Shown: positions 1 to 9,284 of the stretch, piece after piece
How positions within the stretch are numbered: the stretch's first letter is position 1
Layout of the letters: each line of letters begins with the position of its first letter
NCBI RefSeq assembly: GCF_001984155.1
Contig: NZ_MTQO01000053.1
Span: forward strand, 310,001 to 374,000
Reading direction: 5' to 3'
Source: Actinosynnema sp. ALI-1.44
GTDB lineage: Bacteria > Actinomycetota > Actinomycetes > Mycobacteriales > Pseudonocardiaceae
Length of the DNA: 64,000 nt
Notes under the pieces: model-generated
The model's input: only the letters and a program-made list of their open reading frames with translations
What the model was told of the DNA's origin: nothing
Database searches by the model: none
Made by a program: the position numbers and the translations under genes

Positions 1-1145
1 CCCACTCTGTGCCGTCCCTTCTTGCCACCCGGCCCGGTGGGGACCCGGATCTCCCACTCGGTGCCCGCGCCGGGGGCGGTCTCCAGGGTGATCGTGCCAC
101 CGAGATCCGCGACACGCCCACGAATGGACCGGGCCACTCCCATTCGGCCATCGGACGCGGCCTGGTCGAGCCGTCCGGCCGGGATGCCGGCACCGTCGTC
201 GCGGACGCTGATCACCACCTCGTCGCCGAGGTCCTCCACCAGCACCCAAGCCCGTGCGTTCTCACCCGCGTGCTTGGTGACGTTCAACAGCGCCTCGGAC
301 ACCAGTGAAGTCAGCTCGGTGACCGTCGTGCCCGGCAACCGGACCGGCGTGCCCGGCACCGACACCTGCACGGTTTCAGTTTCCATCACCTGCAGCCGTG
401 ATCGCAGGTCCGCCGATCCGTCGTCGCTGGACTCCGGTGGCGTGGTGGCGACAAGGGACCGAAGCGCGACCTCCTGCTCACCGGCCATCCTGGCCAGGTC
501 GGCCGCCTCGCCACCGAGTTCTTTCCCACGCTTGCGGACACGCGCCAGCACTTGCAGCACACTGTCATGGATGTTGCGGGCGAGCCGTTCCCGCTCGGCG
601 GTCGCGGCCTCGACACGTGCTGCCTGTGCCATCCGCTCCTGAGCACGCCGTGCCGTGACGGACGCGAGCCCGACGACGAAACCGCTGCCCATGAGTAGGA
701 CAGCGTCCCTGGTCACGTCCGTTGTCAGCGCACCGCGAGTCAGCCCGGTTGACACCGCCACGAGGGCGCCCGCGAGCACACCGGCCGTCCGGCCGTTCAA
801 CACGGCGGCGGCGATCGGCGGTTCGCTCACCCACACAGTGGTGATCAGGGGCGAGATCTCGGTCATCTGCTGCGGCGACAGGATCCACACCGACGTGTAC
901 ATCAGCGCACACGTGACCAGCACGTCCGCCCACACCACCGCCACCCGGCGGCCGAACTTCAACAGATACGCCGGGACCGTGAACAACGTCCACGCCGCGA
1001 TCAGGCCAAGCACGATCCAGGCCAGGCCCGGCCGTTGGTAGCCGTCCTGGTGCACGAACACGGCGACGACCGCGAAGCCGAACGTCACCACCCGCAGGAT
1101 GGCGACGCTCGACCACAGCGGTGCTGTGGCGTCACTCTTCTGCAC
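1..1145 (-). CDS. Sensor histidine kinase, MacS-like (3' end cut by window)
   Basis: Membrane sensor kinase of a NarL-type two-component system; it would phosphorylate a response regulator presumably encoded left of the window. 381 codons are visible. About five hydrophobic segments occupy residues 12-165, followed by a HisKA_3 dimerisation helix with the motif LARNIHDSVLQVL (phospho-acceptor His about residue 193). The ATPase part shows an N box (SEALLNVTKHA), a DDGAGIP motif and GRMGVARSI. The GTG start at 1145 lies 14 bases inside the end of the upstream permease gene, so translation is probably coupled. The family assignment (MacS type, short HisKA_3 kinase) is from memory of motif layout; the signal sensed is unknown. 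The stop codon lies outside the window. Confidence 0.85.
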   Translation of the reverse strand, partial: MQKSDATAPLWSSVAILRVVTFGFAVVAVFVHQDGYQRPGLAWIVLGLIAAWTLFTVPAYLLKFGRRVAVVWADVLVTCALMYTSVWILSPQQMTEISPLITTVWVSEPPIAAAVLNGRTAGVLAGALVAVSTGLTRGALTTDVTRDAVLLMGSGFVVGLASVTARRAQERMAQAARVEAATAERERLARNIHDSVLQVLARVRKRGKELGGEAADLARMAGEQEVALRSLVATTPPESSDDGSADLRSRLQVMETETVQVSVPGTPVRLPGTTVTELTSLVSEALLNVTKHAGENARAWVLVEDLGDEVVISVRDDGAGIPAGRLDQAASDGRMGVARSIRGRVADLGGTITLETAPGAGTEWEIRVPTGPGGKKGRHRV

Positions 1146-2298
1146 GGCTTCCCGGCCTCGAACCCGAGTCGTCCAGCACGTCCACGTCGTCGCCGTCCAG
1201 GTGCCGGTCGCGGTCGCTGAGCAACGACCGGATGCCCGCGTTCAGCACCGCGAGCAGCGGAACGGCCAGCAGCGCACCGGGGATGCCCGCCGCGACCAGA
1301 CCGGCCGTGATCGCGAGGACCACAGCCAACGGGTGCAACCGAACCGCGCGGCCGAGCAGCCACGGCTGCAGGATGTGGCTCTCCAGCTGCATGACCGCGA
1401 TCACGATCGCCAGCACGATCAGCGACGCGACGAAGCCGTTGGCCACCAACGCGACCAGCACGGCCACCGCACCGGCGATCACGGCACCGATGATCGGAAT
1501 GAACGCGCCGAGGAACACCAGCGCGGACAACGGGACCGCGAGCGGCACGCCCACGATCGCCAGCCCGATGCCGATGCCGACCGCGTCGACCACCGCGACC
1601 GCCGCTGTCGCTCGCACGTAGCTGACCAGCGAGGCGAAGCTGCGCCGACCGGCCACGTCCACCCGCTCGCGCACGTTCGCCGGGACGCCGCGGCACAGGA
1701 ACTTCCAGATGCCCTCGCCGTCGTAGAGGAAGAAGATCAGGATGAACAGCGTCAGGATGAACCCGGCGAGCCCCTCACCGATGCTGGCCGCGGTGGTCAG
1801 CGCACCGGAGGTGATCTCGGCCTGGTTCTTCTTGATCGTGTCGATGATGTTGTCGAGGAAGTCCTTGAGCTGTTCCTGGCGCAGGTGCAGCGGACCGTCG
1901 ATCAACCACGCCTTGATCGTCTCGAGCGACTGCGCGACCTGGGTCTGCAGCTGCGGCAGACCGGTGGAGAACTCCGAGATGACGAACGTCAGCAGCCCGC
2001 CGATCACCGCGAGCCCGGCGATCAGCACGATCGCCGCGGCCAGTCCCTTCTTCACCCGCCATTCGACCAGCTTGTCCACACCCGGCACCATCAGCGCAGC
2101 GAGCAGCAAAGCGATCCCCATCGGGATGAGCACGGTCGCGAAGTACCCCGCGACCAGCATCAACCCGTACAGCGCGAGGGCGACGACCGCCAGGCGCCAT
2201 GCCAGCGCGGCGGCCACACGCAGTCCGCGCGGCACCACATTCGTCACTTCCAGCGGGGCCAACGGCCGCTTCCTTGGCTCGCTTGTCACGCGAGTCAC
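1132..2298 (-). CDS. AI-2E family transporter / PerM-like permease
   Basis: A 388-residue polytopic membrane protein of the AI-2E transporter (PF01594, PerM/TqsA) family, whose members export small molecules or act as Na+/H+ antiporters; the substrate here cannot be told. Hydrophobic helices run in the typical pattern: pairs near residues 35-75, a long amphipathic stretch with LPQLQTQVAQSLETIK, then a dense cluster to the end including GAFIPIIGAVIAGAVAVLVA and ESHILQPWLLGRAVRLHP, which are family hallmarks. The start is GTG at 2298 or 2289; the much longer open frame running up to 3723 is only the antisense of the neighbour. Its 3' end overlaps the sensor kinase gene by 14 bases, suggesting an operon. 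The C-terminal tail is acidic (DGDDVDVLDD). Confidence 0.88.
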   Translation of the reverse strand: MTRVTSEPRKRPLAPLEVTNVVPRGLRVAAALAWRLAVVALALYGLMLVAGYFATVLIPMGIALLLAALMVPGVDKLVEWRVKKGLAAAIVLIAGLAVIGGLLTFVISEFSTGLPQLQTQVAQSLETIKAWLIDGPLHLRQEQLKDFLDNIIDTIKKNQAEITSGALTTAASIGEGLAGFILTLFILIFFLYDGEGIWKFLCRGVPANVRERVDVAGRRSFASLVSYVRATAAVAVVDAVGIGIGLAIVGVPLAVPLSALVFLGAFIPIIGAVIAGAVAVLVALVANGFVASLIVLAIVIAVMQLESHILQPWLLGRAVRLHPLAVVLAITAGLVAAGIPGALLAVPLLAVLNAGIRSLLSDRDRHLDGDDVDVLDDSGSRPGSRAEE

Positions 2299-2361
2299 GT
2301 TATCGGTACGGGCAGACGAAATGGGCAGCTTGCCCACGCGTCCGCGCGAAAGAATCTTGGT

Positions 2362-4455
2362 GTGTCCCGATACGAGCTGACTGAGACCGAGCAGCACCTG
2401 GCCGACGCGTTTCACCGAGGTGAACGGATCGACCTCGGCGGCAAGGAGATCCGCGGCCAGGTGCTCGCCGAACTGCTCGACGGCTCCGGGACACCCAGCC
2501 TGATCAGGCTGAGCGGCGCGCGGATCACCGAGTACTTCAGCCTGCAGGGCAAGCACGTCCGGCAGGTGGTCGACCTGCGGGACTGCGTGTTCGAGCACCG
2601 GCTCGACCTGCGGATGGCCCGGTTGATCGGGCTGCGCATGAAGGCGTGCCGGATGCCCGGCGTGATCGGCCGCAACCTGCGCGTCGAGAGCGACCTGATC
2701 CTCGAACCGCGGTTCACCTGCGACGGCACGCTGGACCTGACCGACGCGACCATCGACGGGTCGCTGCGCATCTCCGGTGCCGTGCTGCACGGACCGTTCC
2801 TCGGCGCGCGGCTGCGGATCTCCGGATCGCTGCAGGCGGTGGTGGTCCGCGTGAACGGCGAGATGCGGCTGTCGGGTGCGAAGGTCGGCGGCAACCTGCA
2901 GCTCACCGGGTCGTGCCTGATCAACCCGGACGGCATCGCACTGGACGGCACGGGGATGTCCGCCGAGGGCAACCTGTTGGCCGACGCGCGGGGCGGCCGG
3001 TTCCGTTCCGTCGGCCGCGTGGTGCTGCGCGGCGCTCACATCTGCGGTGACATGCGGTTCACCGGCGCGGAGTTGACCGCGCCCGACCGTTCGCCGTTGA
3101 ACGCGGACCGGATCACGGTCGACGGCAACGTGTTGCTGAACAGAGGCCTCACAGTCCGGGGCGCGGTCCGGCTGGCGGACGCCCGGATCGGCGGTTACCT
3201 GCGGCTCACCGGTGCCACGCTGGGCTGCGAGCAGACGTTGACCGATGAGAACGGCGACCGCGCCCCGGTCGCGTTCTTCGGCGACGGCATCGAGGTCGGC
3301 GGTGATCTGAGCGCCCGGTCCGGAGAACTGGCCGGTGCGCCGAACGACGCGCCGCTGATCGCGTACGGCCAGGTCCGGCTGCCTGGCGCCAAAGTGGACG
3401 GCAGCGCCAGCTTCTCCGGCGCCCAGCTGCACTGCCCCGGACGGGACGCGTTGTTCGCCGACCGGTTGAGCGTCGGCGAGACGCTGTTCATGGAGGGTGT
3501 CCGGGCGACCGGGTCCATCCGGTTGCAGGACAGCAGGATCGGCGCGTCGCTGAACGTCACCGGGTCGACGTTCGCCGAGCCGAGGCAACGCGCCGACGGC
3601 AGCCGCAAGCCTTCCCTCGACCTGCAGTTCGCCGCGATCGGGCACAACCTCTTGTGCAGCCGGAACGTTGTCGCGAAAGGCGGGGTCAGCGCGCGACTCG
3701 CCGAGGTCCGGCACACGGTGCACCTTTCACACGCGGTCATGGGCGACGGCAAGCCGGACAGCGTCGCGTTCGACGGCTACGGCATGAAGGCACACCAACT
3801 TGTGATGCAGTTCTCACCGGACGAACCACCGCAGGGCGCTGTCCGGCTCGGCAACGCGCACGTCCGGAAACTGTCCGACGGCCCCGGGTTGTGGGCGGCC
3901 GTCGGCGGCCTGGACGTCGACGACTTCGTGTACGAGTCCATCGAGGCCAACGGCGGCGCGACGGTCAAGGACCGGCTGGCGTGGCTGCGGCAGGTCCAGC
4001 CGGACTTCGCGCCGGGTCCGTACGACCACCTGGTGACCGTGTACCGGGAGGCGGGCGAGGAGGAACTCGCCGAGAAGGTGTTGATGGAGAAGCAACGCAG
4101 GCGGCACGCCGAGCTCAAGCTGGCCGGCCGGGTCTGGGGCTTCCTGCAGGACAAGACGGTCGGCTTCGGCTACCGGCCCTGGCTCGCCGTGGTGTGGATC
4201 GCGGTGTTCTGGCTGCTCGGCACGGTCTGGTTCGCCTTCCACCAACTGTCCCATTTGGACAACGACCAGAATCCGGTGTGGAATCCCGCGATGCTGTCGC
4301 TCGACCTGCTGCTGCCGATCATCGACCTCGGCCAGGACAAGATGTGGCGGATGGACGGCAACTCGGAATGGGTGTCCGGAATCCTCATCGCCGCAGGGTG
4401 GGTGCTCGCCACCACGGTCGCGGCCGGTGCGACGCGGTTGCTGAAACGAACTTGA
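2362..4455 (+). CDS. Beta-repeat membrane protein, unknown function
   Basis: 697 residues from a GTG start (VSRYELTETEQ). Most of the chain (about residues 30-540) is an irregular repeat of short strands of the form LxLSGAxIxGxLxLTGAxL, suggesting a right-handed beta-helix or bactofilin/pentapeptide-like solenoid. The C-terminal quarter contains two transmembrane helices (around AVVWIAVFWLLGTVWFAF and GILIAAGWVLATTVAAGA), so the solenoid is tethered to the membrane. Streptomyces homologues carry the automatic name 'membrane-associated oxidoreductase', but no cofactor motif is visible and I do not endorse that function. Divergently transcribed from the AI-2E permease with about 63 bases between starts. 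The start is chosen where repeat homology begins; upstream the same frame is antisense to the permease. Confidence 0.75.
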   Translation: MSRYELTETEQHLADAFHRGERIDLGGKEIRGQVLAELLDGSGTPSLIRLSGARITEYFSLQGKHVRQVVDLRDCVFEHRLDLRMARLIGLRMKACRMPGVIGRNLRVESDLILEPRFTCDGTLDLTDATIDGSLRISGAVLHGPFLGARLRISGSLQAVVVRVNGEMRLSGAKVGGNLQLTGSCLINPDGIALDGTGMSAEGNLLADARGGRFRSVGRVVLRGAHICGDMRFTGAELTAPDRSPLNADRITVDGNVLLNRGLTVRGAVRLADARIGGYLRLTGATLGCEQTLTDENGDRAPVAFFGDGIEVGGDLSARSGELAGAPNDAPLIAYGQVRLPGAKVDGSASFSGAQLHCPGRDALFADRLSVGETLFMEGVRATGSIRLQDSRIGASLNVTGSTFAEPRQRADGSRKPSLDLQFAAIGHNLLCSRNVVAKGGVSARLAEVRHTVHLSHAVMGDGKPDSVAFDGYGMKAHQLVMQFSPDEPPQGAVRLGNAHVRKLSDGPGLWAAVGGLDVDDFVYESIEANGGATVKDRLAWLRQVQPDFAPGPYDHLVTVYREAGEEELAEKVLMEKQRRRHAELKLAGRVWGFLQDKTVGFGYRPWLAVVWIAVFWLLGTVWFAFHQLSHLDNDQNPVWNPAMLSLDLLLPIIDLGQDKMWRMDGNSEWVSGILIAAGWVLATTVAAGATRLLKRT

Positions 4456-4603
4456 GCACGTTCACACGATCGGGCGGACTGGTCGTGTCGGGCGTGCGAA
4501 ACACCGGTCGGCTTTGGCAGTCTTGCGGACGCACCCCGGTCGTGATCCATCCGTTGCCGGGTTGCCACCACCATTCGCCAGACCGGAAGACAGGCATAGC
4601 ACC

Positions 4604-5374
4604 GTGGATACGGCAAGGACTGAGAGGGCCGCTCGACTGCGGCGAATCCTCTCGCGTGCTGCCGTTGTCGTCGGTGGTGCCGCTGCCGCCTGGTTGCTCT
4701 CGACGGCGACCGCGTCGGCCGAAACGTCCGAACAGGACGTGGTGCAGCCGGTCGTCGACGCGCTGACTCAGCAGAACACGGTGCCAGCCAAGGATTTGGC
4801 CGACGCCGTGCTCCCGCAGCCGTCTGCACCGCCCGCCGGCCTGAAGGACGTCGGCCAGCAGGTGCACGGCGCGGTCGAGAAGGTCGCCGCGCAGCTGAAG
4901 CAGCTGCCCGCGCCCACGACCGGCATCGGCGAGGTCGAAGAGCCCGCCAAGCTGAGGCTGCTGACAGTCGACGACGCCGATGCCGACACGTGGTCGGTCG
5001 TCACCCCGGTTGCCGCCAACCCCCAGCTCGCTCCGGCCCCGTCCGCCGGACCGGAGCGAGTGGCGGCGCACGACGCCGGTCGTGCACCCGTTGCCGAGTC
5101 GCCCCGGCGTGCTCCGCCGGTCGGCGACGCGGCACCGGAACTCCCCGCCCTCCCCCGCCTTCCGCTGCCGATGCCGTTGCCCGTGCCCGTCGCGCCTGCT
5201 GGCGTGTGCACGTCCTGTGGCAACGGCGGATCCAACAACGACGACTTCTTCGTCGCTGTGGCACACGTGTGGCCGTTCCCGACTTCGGGATTCGCCACCT
5301 CGCAGGCGCTGCGCCTGATCTCGCAGCACGTTGCCCCGGCTGCTGGTGAGCAGCCCGGCGTCACCCCTGACTGA
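4604..5374 (+). CDS. Exported protein of unknown function
   Basis: 256 residues from a GTG start preceded by GGAAGA about 15 bases upstream. A classical Sec signal peptide is clear: arginine-rich n-region (RTERAARLRRILSRA), hydrophobic core VVVGGAAAAWLLSTATASA and an ASA/E cleavage site near residue 39. The mature part is Ala/Pro-rich with low complexity; a conserved-looking CTSCGNGGSNNDDFF segment (CxxC) sits near residue 205, which could form a disulfide or an anchor to partner proteins. It opens a cluster of three exported proteins in the same direction. No known domain recognised. Confidence 0.7.
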   Translation: MDTARTERAARLRRILSRAAVVVGGAAAAWLLSTATASAETSEQDVVQPVVDALTQQNTVPAKDLADAVLPQPSAPPAGLKDVGQQVHGAVEKVAAQLKQLPAPTTGIGEVEEPAKLRLLTVDDADADTWSVVTPVAANPQLAPAPSAGPERVAAHDAGRAPVAESPRRAPPVGDAAPELPALPRLPLPMPLPVPVAPAGVCTSCGNGGSNNDDFFVAVAHVWPFPTSGFATSQALRLISQHVAPAAGEQPGVTPD

Positions 5375-5534
5375 CGCGAGCACGCGCGGCCTTCGATAGC
5401 GCCCGTGTGCTTTCGCGCGCTGTCGGCCGTGCACCTCCACCCCAAGACCCGGGTGGTCGCATGCCCCGACGCCTTTGCCGTCCGGCCACCCGTTCCCACC
5501 CTTGCTACTGCCCAAGGAAAGGAGAGACACCCGG

Positions 5535-8500
5535 ATGCAAACCTGGGCGCGGCGCGGTCTTCAGACCGCGCTGGTCACCGGTGGTTTGCTGATGCTCGGT
5601 ACAGGCATCGCTTCTGCCAGTGAAAACGTCAACCCGGATCGGCCGGCATCGCCGCTCGATCCGAAGGTGAAGATCCCAGTTCGGATACACGACAACGCGC
5701 TCGGTACCCCGCTCGGCCAGCAGAACCTGCCAGGTGTGCACCGCGACGCCGTAGTGAGTACGGACGCCGTGATGAAGGGCACCCCGGTCGCGAAGGTCGA
5801 GCCGGTGGTCGGCAAGGCGAAATCCGTCGCCGGCAACGTCCCCGGCGTCCAGCGGATCACGGCCAAGGCGGCCGATGCGTTTCACGGCAACAAGGTCACC
5901 CCGCACGTCGTCGTGCCCGTCGAGTTCGCGGGCAACGCGATCGCGGCAGGGGGTGACGCCGCCGTGAGCGCCACCTCCAGCGAGACCGACACCAACTCCA
6001 GTCCGGTGTTGACCAGCGGCTCGGACGGCGTTCTCGGCGGCAACGTGGTCAACCTCGATTGGGCATTGCCCGTCCGGATCAGCGGCAACGCGATTGCCGC
6101 GCTGGGCAAGGCGACCACGTACTTCGTGTCCGAGAACACCACTGTCTCCGGCGGTGACATCGTCACCGACGGCGCCAACAGCGTGCTGGCAGGCAACGTC
6201 GCGTCCGGCCAGTTCGCCACGCCGGTCGGCGTGACCGCGAACGCGGTCTCCGCGGCCGGTATCGCCACGGCCGTCACCGCGATGGACGACGAGGCACACG
6301 CTCCCGGCACCATCACGACCAACGGCGACAACACCGTGGTCGGTGGCACCGGCGCCGGTGTGCCGATCGCACTGCCGGTCGGCGTGCACGGCAACGCGGC
6401 CTCGGCCGGCGGTAAGTCGTGGGTCGCCGAGAAGAACACCGTCGCCGCGACCGCAGGGCAGGCACTGGGCAACCGTGCCAAGGCCGGCAACTTCATCACC
6501 ACCAGCGGCAAGGAGTCGGTGCTGTCCGGCACCGTCGCCGAGCCCGCGATCGCCGGGACGGTCGACGTCACGTGCAACGCGGCAACCCTGCTGGGTACCG
6601 GTGACTGCGACGGTGCCACCGGCACGGTCACGCAGTCCGGCGGCTCGACGAGCACCAACGGTGACAAGTCGACGGGTGGTGGCACCGCGCTGACCCCGTC
6701 GGCCGCCTCGCCTGTGCAACTCTTCGCCAACTCGGCCACGCTCGGCGGGCTGACCGACGTCCACCACGTCAACACCGACACCTCGAAGGCCGGTGGAAAC
6801 ACCGTCACCAGCGGCAAGGACGCCGTGCTTGCCGGAACGATCGCCGATCCCGCGCTCGCCGGTCCCGTCGAAGCCTTCGGCAACGCGGCGAGCGTGCTCG
6901 GCATCGCCAAGACGGACTCGCTGAACGCCACCGTCACCAAGGCCGGTGGACACGCGTTGTCCAATGCGGACAACAGCGTCGTCTCCGGCACAGTGGGCAG
7001 CGCAGCCGTGGCGATGCCCGCGGAGGTCTTCGGCCTCGCCGCCAACGTCGGTGGCCAGACCGAGGCACTGGTCGGTGAGCACAAGGTCTCCACCGCCGGT
7101 GGTGACTCGGTTGTGCACGCGGACAACTCCGTGCTCGGCGGTAGCGCCGTGCGGCCGTCGGCGGCCGGGCCCGTGCAGGTGCTGAGCAACTCCGCGACCG
7201 TGCTTGGCCGCGGCAATACCGATGTTTGCAACGACGTCGTCACCAAGGCAGGTGGTGTCACCGGCACGACGGGCAATGACAGCTCCGTCGGCGGCAACGC
7301 CGTGACCCCGGCCGTCGGTCTGCCGGCCGAAGTGCTGGGCAACAACGCCAACCTCGCCGGTCTGACCTCCAGCAAGGTCGATGAGAACAAGGTGACCGCC
7401 GCTGGTGGCCTGACCAACACCCATGACGACGCCGGTGTGCTGGCGTCGAACGCCGTGGTCACCTCTCTCGCCGGGCCGGTGCAGGTGTTCGGCAACTCGG
7501 CGACGGGTGGCGGTATCGCCAAGGCAACGGCGATCAAGGACACGATGGTCACGGCCGGTGGGCCGGTCATCGCCAAGGGCACCGGCGGCGCCGCGTCCGG
7601 CAACGTCGCGGCCGTCCCGCTGGCCTTGCCCGGACAGGCGTTCGGACTGGCCGCGGGTGTGGTCGGCAAGCCCACCTCGTGGGCAACGGGTGACACTTCG
7701 TCCACCTCGGGCGGCACCGTCACCACCGACGGCAAGGCGGGCACGATCAACGGCAACGTCGCTTCGTTGCCCGGTGCCGGTGCGATCCAAGTCTTCGGTG
7801 ACGCGCTCGGGATCGGTTCGGTCGCCAACGGCTCCGCCGACAACGACACCGACGCGACCGCCGGTGGCAACGTCCTGACCAACGGCCAGGACGGCTCGAT
7901 CGCAGGCAACGTGGCCAGCGTCCAGCCGCTGGCAGTCGGTCAGGCCTTCGGTGACGCCGCGGCGCTCACCGGTCTGTCGAACGGCTCCGGCCACAACGAC
8001 ACCGTGGTGACCAACGGCGGTGACATCACCACCAGCGGTGACCGCGGTTCGATCGCGGGCAACCTGGCGGACGTGCCGGTCGCCGCGATCGCCCAGGTCT
8101 TCGGCGACGCCGCCGCTGTCGGTGGCAACGCGCTCGGTGCCGGCCCGAACGAAACAACCACTGTCAACGGTGGTGAGGACACCACGTCCGGCAACGGCGG
8201 AAACCTGTCCGGCAACCTGGCCACAGTGCCTGCCGCAGGCGCCGCGCAGATCTTCGGCAACGCGGCTTCGGCCGTCGGCAATGCCACCGGTGTCGGGAAG
8301 AACCACACCACGGCTCTCATCGGCGGCGACGCGACGACAGACGGTGAGTACGGCTCGATCTCGGGCAACCTGTTCGCCGTGCCCGTCACGGCAGCGGGTC
8401 AGGTCTTCGGCAACGCCGGGTCTGTCGGTGGGCACGCTGTCGGTGCTGCGGAGAACACCACCACCACGCTGGTGGGTGGCGACTACGAGACCGACGGTCC

Positions 8501-9206
8501 GATGAACACGCTGTCGGGCGTGAACCAGTCGATTCCGTTGGACGCGACCCAGCAGATCTTCGCCATCCCGGTTCCGGTGCTGGCACACGCCGTCGCACAA
8601 GGCAAGAACATCCCACAGGCCAAGCTCGATGACACCGCGCCGATCATCGATCTGCCGATCGCCAGGGGAGGTCTGGCCGCCAACAAACTGCCGCGGTTGC
8701 CGAGGCACGATCTGTTCTCGCCGGCCAAGACCCGTGCGGACGGGCCGGTGAGCGAACTGCCGCTCGAGAAGGTGCCGGTTGACGAGGTGCTCGGACTGCC
8801 GGGCCGGTTGACCGGGGCGCAGATGAACGTGGCCCCGAACCTGGGCACCGCGAACGTCAACGGCATGGAACTGTCCTATCTGCAGGAAATCGTCGACGCG
8901 GCGCAGACGCAGCCGATGAGCAAGGTCGTCGACGCACTGCCGATGCACCCTTCGGTGTCCGTTACCCGGACCCGGTCGAGCCTGCCGGTCGGCCATCCTG
9001 TACTGTCTAATAAGGACAGTTCTAAGCTGCCGACCGCCGGTCTGGACGACGCGTACGTCAACGGCGTCGGCCTGTCTGGCCTCAAGAACATCACCGGCGC
9101 GGCTGATTTGTCCTCATTGGACGAGATGCAGGCACTGCCCGTCGCCAAAGTGGTCAAGCAACTGCCCGTGCAGCCCGACTTCGACCGTCTGCCGAAGCTG
9201 CCCTGA
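5535..9206 (+). CDS. Large exported repeat protein (about 17 x 51 aa)
   Basis: 1223 residues. The ATG at 5535 follows a good Shine-Dalgarno (AAAGGAGAG) and opens a signal peptide (RRGLQTALVTGGLLMLGTG, cleavage near ASASE). From about residue 125 to 1005 the protein is a tandem array of near-51-residue units, each with a hydrophobic strand such as AGPVQVFGNSA, a turn, a GG-D-T-T-G motif and a closing SGNVA strand. Several unit boundaries differ by exactly 51 residues (153 bp). The pattern of alternating V/I with GN turns is reminiscent of chaplin-type amyloid strands, but no true chaplin domain with paired cysteines is present; only units 5 and 9 carry cysteines. The last 200 residues are non-repetitive and Leu/Pro-rich. 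Probably a cell-surface or aerial-structure protein; this role is inference. A palindrome at 9213-9241 follows the stop. Confidence 0.8.
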   Translation: MQTWARRGLQTALVTGGLLMLGTGIASASENVNPDRPASPLDPKVKIPVRIHDNALGTPLGQQNLPGVHRDAVVSTDAVMKGTPVAKVEPVVGKAKSVAGNVPGVQRITAKAADAFHGNKVTPHVVVPVEFAGNAIAAGGDAAVSATSSETDTNSSPVLTSGSDGVLGGNVVNLDWALPVRISGNAIAALGKATTYFVSENTTVSGGDIVTDGANSVLAGNVASGQFATPVGVTANAVSAAGIATAVTAMDDEAHAPGTITTNGDNTVVGGTGAGVPIALPVGVHGNAASAGGKSWVAEKNTVAATAGQALGNRAKAGNFITTSGKESVLSGTVAEPAIAGTVDVTCNAATLLGTGDCDGATGTVTQSGGSTSTNGDKSTGGGTALTPSAASPVQLFANSATLGGLTDVHHVNTDTSKAGGNTVTSGKDAVLAGTIADPALAGPVEAFGNAASVLGIAKTDSLNATVTKAGGHALSNADNSVVSGTVGSAAVAMPAEVFGLAANVGGQTEALVGEHKVSTAGGDSVVHADNSVLGGSAVRPSAAGPVQVLSNSATVLGRGNTDVCNDVVTKAGGVTGTTGNDSSVGGNAVTPAVGLPAEVLGNNANLAGLTSSKVDENKVTAAGGLTNTHDDAGVLASNAVVTSLAGPVQVFGNSATGGGIAKATAIKDTMVTAGGPVIAKGTGGAASGNVAAVPLALPGQAFGLAAGVVGKPTSWATGDTSSTSGGTVTTDGKAGTINGNVASLPGAGAIQVFGDALGIGSVANGSADNDTDATAGGNVLTNGQDGSIAGNVASVQPLAVGQAFGDAAALTGLSNGSGHNDTVVTNGGDITTSGDRGSIAGNLADVPVAAIAQVFGDAAAVGGNALGAGPNETTTVNGGEDTTSGNGGNLSGNLATVPAAGAAQIFGNAASAVGNATGVGKNHTTALIGGDATTDGEYGSISGNLFAVPVTAAGQVFGNAGSVGGHAVGAAENTTTTLVGGDYETDGPMNTLSGVNQSIPLDATQQIFAIPVPVLAHAVAQGKNIPQAKLDDTAPIIDLPIARGGLAANKLPRLPRHDLFSPAKTRADGPVSELPLEKVPVDEVLGLPGRLTGAQMNVAPNLGTANVNGMELSYLQEIVDAAQTQPMSKVVDALPMHPSVSVTRTRSSLPVGHPVLSNKDSSKLPTAGLDDAYVNGVGLSGLKNITGAADLSSLDEMQALPVAKVVKQLPVQPDFDRLPKLP
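5905..8550 (+). repeat. Tandem 153-bp (51-codon) coding repeats
   Basis: About 17 units in frame inside the 1223-residue exported protein. Unit identity is moderate at the DNA level and clearest at the protein level (PVQVFGNSA, VTxAGG, SGNVA). The C-terminal units 13-17 are more alike (FGDAA / SIAGNLA) than the N-terminal ones, suggesting a more recent local amplification. Confidence 0.8.
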
Positions 9207-9212
9207 TCCCAT

Positions 9213-9241
9213 GGTGGCCGGGGTCGAAATCCCCGGCCACC
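9213..9241. terminator. GC-rich hairpin between two exported-protein genes
   Basis: An 11-bp perfect stem (GGTGGCCGGGG / CCCCGGCCACC) with a 7-base loop TCGAAAT begins 7 bases after the stop of the repeat protein. There is no long U-run, only a CTCGTTTCCCTT tail, so it may attenuate rather than stop transcription into the next gene. Confidence 0.55.
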
Positions 9242-9284
9242 TCGTTTCCCTTACCCTCCACCCGTTTTCACAAGGAGAATTTTC

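Noticed and set aside
1099-2361. N-terminal half of a long frame continuing into the beta-repeat protein
   Set aside because: It is antisense to the AI-2E permease; true homology starts at the GTG at 2362.
5905-8550. Chaplin domains
   Set aside because: The strand pattern is similar but the paired cysteines and spacing of true chaplins are missing.
5505-8996. 1163-codon open frame antisense to the repeat protein
   Set aside because: High GC and repeated sequence leave the opposite frame open; no homology, no signal peptide or start site, while the plus-strand frame has a signal peptide, a ribosome-binding site and clear repeats.
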